In this document: positions 35,752 through 48,147 of the stretch, piece after piece
How the letters are laid out: each line of letters opens with the position of its first letter
How positions within the stretch are numbered: the stretch's first letter is position 1
From: Salvia splendens
Taxonomy: Eukaryota; Streptophyta; Magnoliopsida; Lamiales; Lamiaceae
DNA: 64,000 nucleotides
NCBI RefSeq assembly: GCF_004379255.2
Contig: NC_056036.1
Coordinates: forward strand, 39,880,076-39,944,075
Reading direction: 5' to 3'
Translations under genes and position numbers: made by a program
Notes under the pieces: generated by a model
Seen by the model: only the letters and a program-made list of their open reading frames with translations
Told to the model about the DNA's origin: nothing
The model's database searches: none

Positions 35752-37630
35752 AAACATTTCTTATCTTTGTTATAAGAACTACCTACCAAATCGATAATAT
35801 CTAGTGTTACGATCGAGATATCACAATATTTTCCATGACAGCTCAGCATCAGATAGATATTTATAAAATTCGAAACCCTTGATTTCATTATCTCATAGTT
35901 TGATAAGTGGGTTATTTATTTTATTTTTAGGACTTTCTCTAGAGTTTCTTCGCCGAAATTAAAATCCCAAAGTTAGGACTCATGATTGGCATTTCAAGGA
36001 TAAACAGTGTTTGCATAGATGGCATTAATTAAATTCTTTTTCCAAAAATATAATTTGATATTTATATTGTTGTTATAAATAGTACTACTAATAAGTAGCT
36101 TCTTATCAGATATTTATATTTTTAGTATAGTACCATAAAAAATTACTCCCTTTCAATGTATACAAGTACTAAACACTTTTAAAAGTTCCGAGCTAATAGA
36201 CAATTCTACTACAAGGCCCAAATATCTTGAATATTTTGAAATAGGCCCAATTAATCCATCAAGAAATAAAGATATTTATTCCATAGAGGCATAGACCGTC
36301 TTAACTCTTATGCAATTGCAATCTTCAACCAATTACCTTATAGACAAACCTATTTTAAATAAATATAACATTAACTATTATTTTAATTTCAATTATTCAA
36401 ACCACACTCAAATTCAAACTCAATTAAAAAAATATTTCTATTTATTTATTATTTTATGTTTTCAATCATATGATCAATATTTTTATTTAAATTATACAAT
36501 ATAAAATGAAATGTATTGATCACTGCAATTTCAAAACCCTTTTTGTGTTAGTGATATTGCTTGCACGGTTCAAAGAAACAAATTTTGGGTTTTTTGTTCG
36601 ACCCAATATTGATCGATTCGGATTCTTTATTATGTTATAATATGACATTTTATTCTCATATTGATGGATTAATGATATAAAGATTTATGATTTAGAATCG
36701 GTATAAAGAAAATATAAAAACTTTTAGAAATATTTAAGACATTAACCCGAATAATAATCACATATCCTTGATCAATAATTGACGATAATTGATCATAAAT
36801 AAGAAATTAGATATTCACAAAATAAATGGGAATGGATTTTGAAGGCTACAACACCGGTCTCGTAGACATTATATTGGTCCCATCAACAAATTGACTATAT
36901 CAAAATGCTGTGTGCATTCGCCACCCATGAAAGTTCAGTCATCAAAATACAAGAGTAGACTTCTGATCATCATCATAAATGGTAGTTTGACTTATAAGTA
37001 ATACTCCAATACTTTTTGGTATGTTAACTTATTATGGATTATACTTGTCTTAAACAATAACGATCATATTTTTTAAAAAGTACTACATCCATTCGCGAAA
37101 AATGGTTATATTAATGGACAATATAAATTGTAATATGTAAATATTAAAATACGAATGTGAAAGAGAAAAAAAGAACTAAAGTAGCAGTACTAGTTAAAAA
37201 TGAGACACAAATTATTAGTAATAATGATGCGGTGAGGATAATAAGTGGTGGACCAAAGTATGATTTGAAAATAAGGAAATGTATATACACGGGTAATATA
37301 TTGTGAAAAAAATTCAATAAATCGATAGAGACATATTTGATAGACAATAAGATTATTTTTGGTGGCGGGGAGAGTATGACTTGTATTCTGGCATGTGACA
37401 GAACATTAGTGATTATTTCCGACGAACTATGGAATTAATAAAAAGGGATTAATGAATTCATGATAATACGGTGTACATAGTAAAACTTTAATGTAACACC
37501 ACCAAAATTCATGACTATTACATGAAAATTGGCTACAAATTCTCATACATACACAAACGATTTTATTGATCTCACAACAAAAAATAATACAAAATGCGCC
37601 AAGATTGGAACATAACCAATCAAGATAAAA
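35752..37630. other. AT-rich intergenic, nothing recognised
   Basis: No gene, RNA or transposon end seen on either strand. Confidence 0.4.
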
Positions 37631-38125
37631 TCATATTAGTAGTAGCGCTTCGCAGTGGCCGCCTATGCTGCAGATGTAGTAGCGCTCACCGGCCGTGTCG
37701 AGGGTGATATTGGCCGGTCCGGTGGTGATGATGCTGCCGATGGCATTGTCTTCGCTGCAAGCATCGTACGAGGCTTTGGGCACTTGGACTACGTCGTGCT
37801 CATTAGTCTTAAAGTTGAACATTGTTGTCAAGTAAAAACAATCAGTATTATACATCGATCAATGTAAATAAAGGACTGAAACGACTATATAAGTCTCCAT
37901 TCCATGTTGTCTCCAACTATATGCACAGTTGTCAAGTAAAGGACCTAGGATATCACCGACCACGAATGTTTTGCCAGAAGCCCAATTGGAGTAAGAAACA
38001 GAAGTACTTGTGGAAATTCTCCATTCCATGTTGTCTCCAACTATATGCACAGTTTGTGCAAAAGCAATGTTAGCAACTAGGCCAAAAAGAGCACTATAAA
38101 TCATAAAAATTGAGACTCTGTCCAT
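37631..38125 (-). pseudogene. Phytocyanin (blue copper protein family), damaged
   Basis: Exon 1 (38125-37945) starts MDRVSIFMIYSA with a signal peptide ending about IAFAQ. It then gives TVHIVGDNMEWRI and NWASGKTFVVGDI, the first half of a plastocyanin-like domain. The second block (37822-37631) gives FNFKTNEHDVVQVPKASYD, GPANITL and YYICSIGGHCEA. Copper ligands His (EHDV), Cys and His (GHC) are present, but the frame ends LLLI-stop right after HCEA, before the axial Met/Gln. The usual GPI-anchor or proline-rich tail is also absent. Between the blocks there is a good donor (37944) but no clean acceptor, and a copy of exon 1 sequence sits there instead. Family members are secreted or wall-attached electron-transfer proteins. 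I judge this copy non-functional, though an odd short form cannot be excluded. Confidence 0.7.
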
Positions 38126-40309
38126 TTTTGATGTATTTCTTGTGTAATTAAACTTGAAATTCAAGAACAGCTTCTAGAATTATATGAAGATGGTTATAGT
38201 GGTTTGCAAAATGTTTATTGAGAGAGGGGTATATATAGTGCAATATTTTGGAAATAATAATGAAGCTGCATAGAGGAAAAAAGCTGAATCCAATGTCCAC
38301 ACTGGCAGCTTGTAGAATAATTCGGACTTCTACTTAGGAATATCTGAACTTTCCACTATTGGACTATATCAACCAATTTTGTGCATTTATATTGAGCCCA
38401 TGACTAATTCTATTTAACTAATTTAGAATTGTTATAATGTGGTAGGGATGTGAATCGGGCCTACTCTAGCTGACATCGAGCTATTTTCAATGGTTCCATT
38501 TGATCCGATCCCGTTGATATTTTTCCGGGCTTAATGAGCTATAAAGCTTCAACTATTCAAATTCAGGGTATGTATGTTTAATCGTAGTTCTTCCTTTTGT
38601 TTTTTTATGAGAAATTTCAAGCTAATTAGTGACAAGACTTTGCATGTATAATTGAAGTAGAGTTCTGGAGACGGAGCTTGTTGCGAACGTCCAAATGATT
38701 TGTAGGTCAAAAAGGGTTTACTTTTCTCTTCTCTCATTCCCATTCGGATTAACTATACGCGTTTCACAATTTTAATTACACCCATTATTATTAATTTGTG
38801 GACACCAATCACTTAATTGTCACAAATTTTATGGTTTTAATGAACCCATTTTATATATTTTTCAAATTAATAAAAAATACTACTAATAAATTAAAAGAAA
38901 GCCTCCAAGTATAACATGGTGTAAACAGAGTAATCACCAAAGCAAGAATACATTGAGGCGTTGAGTTCCACCGCCACACACTATATTAATTATTAACAGT
39001 TCCCATAAAAATAAACAATATTAGAATCACACTGTGTTTTAATACACAATAAATAATGTAAGATAAAGATAGGTAATTTAAGTATCGTTAGTAGAAAATG
39101 AGGCAAATCTCGTAGGACAGAAAAAATTTGTCAAAAATAAAATTGAATTGTTTTTTATAGGACGGATTGTCTATTTTTCATAGAACACAAAGTATTATTT
39201 ATTTATTTTTTAATAAATACTCCATGATGGTGAGAGTTTGAAAGACTATTAGGATGATAAAGCACAACTCATTTATTAGGATGCTCTCCCTGAATCAATA
39301 AATTATGATTGAAATATTCACGAGGATGAGTAACTATTATTGATCATGTTAATAATTAAAATTAAGTTTGAAAAAAAGACTAAAAGACACCTAAAGCACT
39401 GGCTTTTAAGTTTTAGGAATGTATTTATACTCCCCCATCTATCAAAAATAGGTATAAATGTGCATGACAAAGATTTTAATAGAAGCGGCTAAGGTATCGT
39501 GAGTATAGCATGATGAAGAAATTGATTGACCATGTAGTAGAAATGAAAATAAATTTATATATTGAAATAATATGTTATGGAATAGTGTGTATAAATAGAA
39601 AAAGACTACTAATTTTTATGGAGCGTATCAAGATAATAGAAAATTAATTTTTTGTGAATAAGAAAAGCTACATGTTAAAAGTTACTACCTCCGTCCGCAA
39701 AAAATAGACTAGTTTTACCATTTTGGCCGTCGTTGACCAAAATTAGACCAATGTCTAAATATAGAAAGTTAAACAATCCACAATCCACTGACACTACTTC
39801 CACCACTTCCTTCTCTTACTTTACCAATTATGCATTAAAATTTGTATAATTTATTATTTACTCTATTTTTTATGGAAGTAAATAATATATAGGCGGATAC
39901 ATAACACAATTACTAAATGGATATTTACGTATCCATACTATTTGAATAGTTTAATTGATTCAACATATTCGTATGAAACTTGAAGGCAATAATGATCATC
40001 CATCGAATTATTCAATTAAGTGATCTACAAAATTAAAATAACGTTGGATTATCTATACGTACCATTTCGCATATACTATTTTGAAAATTTTTAATATTTC
40101 CATGGATGAAATTTAATTAAAGTTATGATAAAGTTAGAGACTCGTTTCTAAATATGGTTTATAGTTCCAAATGCAAAATTAGTGTTACACAAAAGGATCT
40201 AAACGTTGACACTTGAAAGATAACTTCCTCCATTTAGATTCTTTCGTAACGGCATGAGCAAAAGTATATTTTCACGTTACGTTAATCAATCATATACATG
40301 TACCATGAC
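38126..40309. other. AT-rich intergenic, nothing recognised
   Basis: Upstream of the phytocyanin remnant. No gene or clear element was seen. Confidence 0.4.
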
Positions 40310-40314
40310 TTATG

Positions 40315-40799
40315 TGTTGGGACTATACATTAGTTTGATATTGTCCGTTCTGACTGGAGTCAAGTCCGCGATTTATTTTGTAGATTACCCCTAAAAAGCC
40401 TCAAACTCATTGGTGTTGAACAACACTTATAATATGCTGCTTCCAGCTTCCCTTATTCATCCGATGTGGGATGAGTTTGTACCTAACAAAACCTCTCTTC
40501 AAACCGAGACCACATCGGGAACACACAGTCGATATATTGAGACATTACAGGCCCAACTCGAACTTGAGTCATCATGGGCCCCACTTGAACGTAGGTCATC
40601 CAGTCCCAACCCTTTGGTCACACAGGGCCCGACTCAAAGCCACCTCGGCTCTGATACCATTTGTTGACTGCATATTGGTTTAATATTGTCCGTTTTGAGT
40701 GGAATTAAGTCCGCACAGATTTATTTTTTAGTCATCCCCAAAAGCCTTGGCTTCTAAATTTTCTTATTTATCCGATATGGGATGGATTTATACCAAACA
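40315..40799 (-). mobile_element. TRIM (miniature LTR element, 485 bp)
   Basis: Direct repeats at 40315-40488 and 40662-40799 both start TGTTG and end AACA, sharing TTTGATATTGTCCG-like and CCGATRTGGGATG blocks. An exact 5-bp duplication TTATG flanks the whole (40310-40314 and 40800-40804). Next to the right repeat, the minus strand reads ATGGTATCAGAGCC, the usual primer site for initiator tRNA-Met. The interior is about 170 bp and non-coding. It depends on enzymes supplied elsewhere. Confidence 0.82.
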
Positions 40800-41003
40800 T
40801 TATGTACAAACATTATGTGAATTATTGAATTTAATTCCAAGGCACGCAATAAATGGGTTGTGCATGGATTTTTAAGGGTACATTACCGGTTTCTAGAATT
40901 TGGTCCCGATCAAGAAATTGACAATATCAAAATAGTATGACGTGCGCATTTGCCTCCAATGAAAACTCAAATCTAAATTAATTAGAAGAGTAGGCTCTGG
41001 TTA

Positions 41004-42481
41004 GAGCATCTCCAACGCCACTGCAAAACGCAATTTTGCAGTGGAAAACACCTCCAATCATACTCCAAAACGCATCTGAAATCGTCCTTTTTTTGAGTTC
41101 GTGAACAGTATCATGCCAAAGATGCAGTAGCACTGTAGCTACTGCATTTCACCTTTTGAAGTTCCTGGAAATTGCAATTTGCTCCCTCATCCTTTGTATT
41201 TTGGAATGGAAGCAACGATCTATGGAGAGATGGAGATGGTTGAAGAAGATGTGAAGGGAATTTTGAGATGCAGAGAAGAGAAAAATCAGAGAAGATGAAG
41301 AAGACGAAGCGGCGCAGAGAGAGAGAGAATTAGGTTTAGAATATATTTAATTACTATTATATGTATAATGGCATGGCTAATTAAACCACCTCCAATTAAA
41401 CATATGTGGAGTATTTATTTGAGAATCTAAGATAGGCTAATTAATTACTATTATATGTATAAATGTAATGATTGCACAATATTTATTTGTTGGACGGTTT
41501 TATCAATATTTATATAGTTCAAAAAGTTAATTGATATTTAGTTTATTTTATATAAATTATTAGTATTAAATATTTATTTTGTGTGATTTGTGAATTTATA
41601 TTTAATATAATTTATTAAATAATTTATTGAGTATTAGTTATTTTATTGAGTATGAATTATAATATTAGTATTTAATATTATAATACAACAAATATAAATT
41701 AATAGTACAATATTTAGTAATAAAAGTACTCCTATTACATAACACGTCATAAAAATGGAAATTACGTTACAACGACATAAAACTGAAATAAAGACAAACG
41801 ACATATTACAATAACAAATATGAAAAACATAATCTAATAATCCGGTAAACCAGAACCAGAACCTCCTATATTATCGAAGTACGAAGGATATGTTCCAATT
41901 GCATAGTCATTTGGTTGTTCTTGTTGCTGAGCTCTTTTTTGTAAAATGCGTCTTCTCTCAACTTGAAAATAAGCACGACTATCAGGATCGACTATGGAGC
42001 TCAAGTCCATAGCCATGATTTTATTTTCTTGAATTTTAGCTACTTTTTATGTGTTGTCCTATGTTTTATATAATCATGATGTCTTTGAATGTATTTTAAT
42101 TATGTCTTTGAATGTATTTTAATTTATGTTTGAATGTTATTATAGTACGTTTGATGCATTATAATTTGAAGTTAGTGTATATTTTATTAAATGCATAATA
42201 TATTTAATATATATATATATATATATATATAAATATATTATTATAAATAATTGTATCAAATTATTTAATTATATTTGGAAAATTATTGATAAAATGTTGT
42301 GGGGTGAATGTGTAATTTAAATAAATATGTAGTTAAGATTGAAAAAGTAAAAAAAGTAGGTGAATATGAAATATTCTTTTGGGTTTTGGGTTTTATGTAA
42401 ATGGTTGGAGTAGAATTACTGTTTGATGTGACAGAACTGGAAAAATGAGTTTGAGTTTGGTGTAAATGGTTGGAGATGGCC
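41004..42481. mobile_element. Non-autonomous Harbinger-like element (1478 bp)
   Basis: Starts GAGCATCTCCAACG; the far end inverted is GGCCATCTCCAACC. TTA flanks both ends (41001-41003 and 42482-42484). The inside is AT-rich and includes an (AT)n run near 42209-42231. The only notable frame is the minus-strand 41834-42016. Confidence 0.75.
41834..42016 (-). CDS. Short ORF inside the Harbinger-like element, unrecognised
   Basis: Sixty residues from an ATG (MAMDLSSIVDPDSRAYFQ), with a basic and Gln-rich middle (ERRRILQKRAQQQEQP). It may be a leftover of a transposon ORF, since it lies wholly inside the element. I recognise no domain. Expression is unproven. Confidence 0.35.
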   Translation of the reverse strand: MAMDLSSIVDPDSRAYFQVERRRILQKRAQQQEQPNDYAIGTYPSYFDNIGGSGSGLPDY

Positions 42482-42637
42482 TTAGCATCATAAATGGAAG
42501 TTTGACGTATTACTGTATAAGTAAAATATCAATGGTTAATTTGGCCCCAATATTTTGGCATGCTAACTTATTTTATTAATATATTTGATATTTTTAAATA
42601 TTTGACTTAAACAAGAACGATCAATATTTCTTTGAAA

Positions 42638-43529
42638 CAGTGGCGGACGCAGCAAAAATTATTGGCAGGGGCTTGGCTTTACTGTATATTCCCTTCGTTT
42701 TAAAGAAGATGACCATTTTTTTTAAACGACACGATATTATATGCAAGTTTTTTTTGTGTTAAATAGATAGAATGAAGTATGAGAGAAGAAATAAAGTAGG
42801 AGCTAAATAAATTTCATTTTTAGTAATTAATCATCTTGAGTGAGACAATATAAAAAAGAAAGTGGATCATCTTCGGTAGAACAGAATGAGTATAAATTCA
42901 GATAATGCAGAGATAATTTTTATTCAATTTTCAGTTTATTTTAAAAGGATTACCTAAAACAAACTAAAATTGGTCTTCGTGTTATCGAAAATGCAATAAA
43001 ATATGGTGTACTTTTGATATATTAACAACAAAATTACTAACTTTGTAAGAAAGAGATAGGTTATAATAAAACATTTAATAACCCATTTAATATGAATGAA
43101 CTCCTATTTAAGGAAATAAATTTTAACTCCTTTAATAAATATTTCTTCACGTTAAATACGTTAAATTTATAAATCAATAGGATTTAGAATTATAAATGCA
43201 ATGTGTGTAACACGCGTGGGAAGCTGCGTGAGAAAAGCTGAAACTTTACTTTAAATATAGTTATTATATTATTAGTCACTTCCTTCTTTACCAAACGTTC
43301 TCAATCTTCTTCTTCCGCCATTGCTGGTACTTTCCTTCTTCTCTAATTTCAAATTTTAGCCCCTTCCACCCAATCAATTTTCAAAAATTTAATCTTTGAG
43401 GACATATATTGGGAAGGGCTGAACAAGAATTCCAACCAATTCGAAAATGATAGAAGTAGAAAAAATAATAAAAAAAATCATTTGGCAGGGGCTTAAGCCC
43501 CTTGTCCCCTCTTCCTGTGTCCGCAACTG
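42638..43529. mobile_element. Non-autonomous hAT element (892 bp)
   Basis: Ends CAGTGGCGGACGCAG and, inverted, CAGTTGCGGACACAG. Exact 8-bp duplication CTTTGAAA (42630-42637 and 43530-43537). Next to the ends both arms carry GGCAGGGGCTT in opposite orientation. No transposase. Confidence 0.88.
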
Positions 43530-43537
43530 CTTTGAAA

Positions 43538-45500
43538 ATATGACTCGTACTTTAGAATGTGACGGATCGAACAATAGCGAATATTTTTTTAATGAACCAT
43601 GGTATTAAAAAATGCATATAATTGAGTGAATGTTATATTCATTTGTTTATTATTTATTGTCATTTGTACATTATTGTAGGGAGTGGTGTACATTATGTTT
43701 TTTGTTTTAAGTTACATCAATCAGTTTCGTAAAAGGTCAATGGTTGAGATAATGTTATATTCATTCGTGCATTATTTGCTTCCTTTTGTACATTATACAG
43801 TTAGTAGTGTGCATTATATAATATTAATGCGATACATTATTGATTTTTGGACAACAGTGAAGCAGCCTAGGTTGGACATTGACGAAGCGGTGGATGATGT
43901 TCTTCCAATTGTGATTGCGCAAAAGTTCAGGGAGAGATTGGCTGAGCAAAGGGCCGAGATGAGTACCTTTCATGAAGACGCAGATAAAAAGAAGCCGAGG
44001 GGGAAGAAAGTCGACCATCTCTACTGTCGACGGACCCCAACCGAGTTCTTGAACTGTTTAAAAAGCCTAACTCCACGGCAGAAGGAAACCGTTCATGAAC
44101 TGGGTTTCGGAGCTATTCTCCATTTCAACATAAAGGAAATTCTGGGATACATAGCCGGACTTGTGGTGGATGATGTTTTTGATAACTCATGTTGGAAGGA
44201 AAAATAGCCAACTTGTGGCTTGGTCTGTTTTGAACAATATATAGTGTGTTGAACTTCTTGCAAACAGAATCATATTTTGGTACTAGTGTATGATGTCATT
44301 AACACAAAACATATAATGGATGTAAAGTACCAATTAATGTCACGTTACTGCTTAATAATGTAAAAAAGGAAGAAAATAATGTAGAACAAGTTAACTGGAT
44401 TTTAATATTAATGTACAACAAAATGAATAGAAATTGTATAATGGATGTAATTAACCGAATAATGTACAGAATGTACAAAACATGTTCACCAATGTAACTC
44501 AAACTACCATAACACATAGTAATATAGCAGATATCAAGAACTAATCTCATGCTTTTTCCATCAATGTACTTTTTAAAACTATCCACATAATAATGTACAA
44601 GTTCATAGGTAAATAATGTACATTAGGGATTGTATAATGTAGCAGTGTATATCAAAATAATGAACAACGAGATTTTGTTAGTGAGTCGGTACTATGCCCT
44701 AGCCCTATGAATTGCTACACCCTTTGGAGGATGGATTTAACTTCCGCAACACATTAAACCCATTATAATCTATATTAATATGAATGTGACATACATTAAA
44801 CAATCATAATCGTACATTAAATTCAAAGAAGTATTCACAGTGATTGTTTGATACTCGTACATTAAATAACCATAATCGTACATTACCGAATTGATGTACC
44901 AATTTGTGTGAATAATGTACACGATTGACAACAATACACAGCAAGAGCACATGATTTAATATGAAACACAAATGAGCAATTTGTAATATAGATATATCAT
45001 CAAAACATGAAATCTTTTTTTGAAAAAAAGAACAAATTCCCAATTAACAGAAATCGACAACATCCGAAGAAATTAGAGCAAAAACCACATACAATCACTG
45101 GAGAATAGACGTCTATTTGTAAAATCCAGTTAATTTAGGGTCGAAATTTACCAGAAATGCGGCTCTTTTACATAACGCTCTCCGTCGTCTTCAAAACGTC
45201 AACCGGCGACTGAATCGAGGATGGAATCACAATCAACATACCTTGGAATAAAGAGCAATAGATCGTGAATTGATGAGATTTGCAGTATCTTCTTCGGAGA
45301 ATGGTCAACTACACCAAAAGAGAGAGAATTTGTGATGATTAGTAAAGAACCGAGAGAAAAAACAGGGATACTATGGTTTGAAAGAGACAAAAAGTGAGGG
45401 AGACGGAAGATTGGTGGTGAGAGATAGATTGGACAATTCTAATAGGACATTAGAGCAACTGATGTATATATAGGAGATGGTTGAGAGAATCCCATGTCTA
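43538..45500. mobile_element. Probable transposon region rich in GTACATTAT repeats
   Basis: The 9-mer GTACATTAT and its inverse recur many times, crowding 43626-43830 and 44300-44960. This recalls subterminal repeats of plant DNA transposons. At 44691 the string GTACTATGCCCTAGCCC matches the module flank GTACTATACCCTAGCCC of the 25-28 kb palindrome. I could not define exact ends or a target duplication. A coding fragment lies at 43857-44207. Confidence 0.45.
43857..44207 (+). pseudogene. Captured gene fragment (N-terminal region of a Ulp1/MULE-type plant protein?)
   Basis: A clear acceptor (ACAACAG) precedes a frame starting VKQPRLDIDEAVDDVLP. It passes through RRTPTEFLNCLKSLTPRQK and ELGFGAILHFNIKEI and ends in a stop at 44207. 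A frame without ATG is open further upstream, but that part is a translated repeat. In plants such 'SP..F...L..L...QKE.V.E.GFG..L' segments are common in proteins with Ulp1-like protease domains, often carried by Mutator-like elements. I rely on memory for this, and no protease part is present here. It looks like one exon of a larger gene. Confidence 0.4.
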
Positions 45501-46557
45501 AATTACCGTAAACCGATAAAAAAAATGGAGGCCTCAACTGAAAATTTATGAATAGTGTAATCAATCTTCGTAGACAAACACGTGTTTATACAAATAGTAA
45601 ATAGAAGCTTTAGCAATAATTACAATTAATCTCAGTAGTAATGTAAACCAAAAATTCAAACTTTGTACTAAATCAGTCTAATCAATTATTTGAATAAGTT
45701 GTTCTTCAATTACGGTTGTTAGCCCCATTTAATCAACGTAATTTGGAATATGACATTTGTTTCACATAATAAATCAGTCACGCACTTATAGAACAAATAA
45801 ATATGGCTACAAAAATCAAATAACACGAAACATTGTCATAGCATAAATGAATTTGTTGGCATGATAGTGGGTCCAGCTGCTCTGGGTCGGGTAGAAGTTA
45901 AAGAAATTTGAAACTTTCTAATGTTGGACTAAAATCAACAACGCCAAGTGCATTTAGCATATGGCCTTAATTGGTTTTCGTTTAATTTTGATAATACGAG
46001 AAGAATAATAATTTTCGATTTTTTGTAATAATATTAATTAGGAATCATTGTGTTACAATAATAATTTTTTATTACTGTGATATAGTACAAAAGTCAAAGG
46101 AAATGAGATTAATATTGCATTTTTATCACTAGCATTTTCGAGTCAATGAAGGCCTTTTATTTGTGCATTGACAATCAATTATGAGACTTTTCTAGCACAT
46201 TAATTACGCACAAGACTTTGCATATAAGAACGAAGAAATAAACAGAATTAAGCCTTTGTAATTGTAACCAACGGCTGATTGTTTCCAATTACAAATAATT
46301 TTAGAATTTAAAAATAAAAATAGACCCATATATTTAGTGGGTACATAGTGATAGTCTGGTGATTTTGAGTTACAAGTAATTTCTCAAATTGATTTTAAAG
46401 ACAAATCTTATTAGTTCTAAAATGACCAGTCTTGGCCACAATGCAATATCTCGTTAGTTACTTTGTTTAAAGAACCATAAAAAATTGTCACTCCCTCCTA
46501 TTAAAATGAATTATATAGTTCCTAATATAATGTCCACAGATCATATAAAAACATCAA
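45501..46557. other. Intergenic upstream of the tRNA pair
   Basis: AT-rich. The part from about 46135 to 46353 is duplicated in diverged form at 49695-50232. No protein gene seen. Confidence 0.45.
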
Positions 46558-46629
46558 GTCGTTGTAGTATAGTGGTAAGTATTCCCGCCTGTCACGCGGG
46601 TGACCCGGGTTCGATCCCCGGCAACGGCG
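46558..46629 (+). tRNA. tRNA-Asp (GUC), copy 1
   Basis: 72 nt. Acceptor stem GTCGTTG pairs with CAACGGC (one G-U), followed by discriminator G. Anticodon loop CTGTCAC gives anticodon GTC. T-loop GGGTTCGATCCCC is standard. A poly-T terminator follows (TTTGCTTTTTTT). CCA is not encoded, as is normal in eukaryotes. It looks intact, with good A and B boxes. Confidence 0.95.
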
Positions 46630-46668
46630 TTTGCTTTTTTTCCAGCAGGTTTTACTTTTTAGGGAGTA

Positions 46669-46740
46669 GTCGTTGTAGTATAGTGGTAAGTATTCCCGCC
46701 TGTCACGCGGGTGACCCGGGTTCGATCCCCGGCAACGGCG
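46669..46740 (+). tRNA. tRNA-Asp (GUC), copy 2
   Basis: Identical by eye to copy 1 and starting exactly 111 bp later. The 39-bp trailer with its poly-T run is also repeated, so the unit was duplicated in tandem recently. Both copies should be transcribed by RNA polymerase III. Confidence 0.95.
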
Positions 46741-47158
46741 TTTGCTTTTTTTCCAGCAGGTTTTACTTTTTAGGGAGTAGTATTTGTTTAAGTAAAATGT
46801 TTATTTTTGTTAATTTTAAATTATAATTAATTGGGTTTATAACAAAAGTATTCTCACAAATATTGCTCCTAATCTATTGCCGAGCTACATGAGATTGTTT
46901 TACCCAAGTTTTGCTGTATGTATCACTCGATAACTACGATTCATGTTTGCACTTTTTTACTCTTCAATTTAATCTTATCATGTTTTAGTTAAATTTCTTA
47001 ATACTAATTACTAGTGTAGATTACGGTTACTATAAACTCAAGTCAATATGCGTACATGTTTTACGTCAAAAACCATGTTCATATCGTAGTACGTACATGT
47101 GTGTTTTTATGAGTAGTTTTTTATGATTGTGTCGGTAATGTGTTTTCTTATATAATAT

Positions 47159-47409
47159 CTCCTTCGTCCGCGAATAGAAATCTCATTTCTTTTTGTCACG
47201 GGTTTTAAGAAATGTTAAGAAAATTGATTGATAAAAGACTAGTGGAATATGTGTCCCACTTATATGTATTAGTTTTAGATGAAATATGAGTGAAATGAGT
47301 TAGTGGAATATGAGACCTATATACCATTTATAGTAAAAATGAATTGTGACTCTTTTTTGCAGAGGGATCGAAATTAAAAAAATGGACTCTTATTTGCAGA
47401 CAGAGGGAG
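47159..47409. mobile_element. Stowaway-like MITE
   Basis: Starts CTCCTTCGTCCGCG and ends GCAGACAGAGGGAG, followed by TA. The left flank reads TAT rather than a clean TA. Interior blocks match the MITE at 16737 (TCTCATTTCTT, AAGAAATGT). Confidence 0.7.
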
Positions 47410-47794
47410 TAATAAAAACATAGGCTAGATTTGATGTTTCGAAAAATTTTGAATGAATGTATAACTTATTTCCCTGAAAGTTAATTAACTTATTGTAAAC
47501 ATTATTAAATGTATTGTTTTATTTCAAAAAATGAAATTACACAACTATAGTCTACAACGAGATAATAAGAAAAAAAAAATTGGCTCAACTAGAGTTAGAG
47601 TGGGACAGAAAAAATATTAGTTTAACATGCCAACACTTACTAACATACGATAATATGTTAATTAAATTTCAATAATTCAAGATTTACCAAACCTTATTCC
47701 GGTTCACTATCATATTTGTTTAATTGTACTCTACTACTATTTATATTTTATATTAATATTCTCTCCTCCCAAAAAAATATACACATTGGGTTCG

Positions 47795-48147
47795 TGATAG
47801 GAATTAACGTGAGGTTAATTCCTATGGGAGAAATTAAATGAAATAACCTGACTTTGAGAGAACTGGCGGTTTCTCTCCAAGAGGAAGAACCGATGAAGAG
47901 AATGATAAATATTAATTTAATTCATTCTGCTTCATAATAATAAAAGACTCCACACATATTTATAATATGTGTGGTACAAAAAGATCTCATAGGAAAGTAA
48001 ATAAAAAAGAAATCAAATCCTAACTACTATGGAAAATAAATAAAATCATAACAACTAAATAATACTAAAGCATAAATAAACTAAATAAATATACGGAGAG
48101 AATATCAGCTCCTTTCCGGAATAAAATAGAATATCATGTCCCTATCA
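47795..48147 (-). repeat. 3' LTR of the short LTR element
   Basis: 353 bp, TG...CA ends; contains the end of the minus-strand ORF. Confidence 0.88.

Noticed and set aside
43683..43856. Upstream part of the 174-codon ORF as true N-terminus
   Set aside because: It translates GTACATTAT repeats. A splice acceptor at 43856 separates it from the protein-like part.
46485..46826. ORF with the repeated peptide VSIPACHAGDPGSIPG
   Set aside because: It is a translation of the two tRNA-Asp genes.
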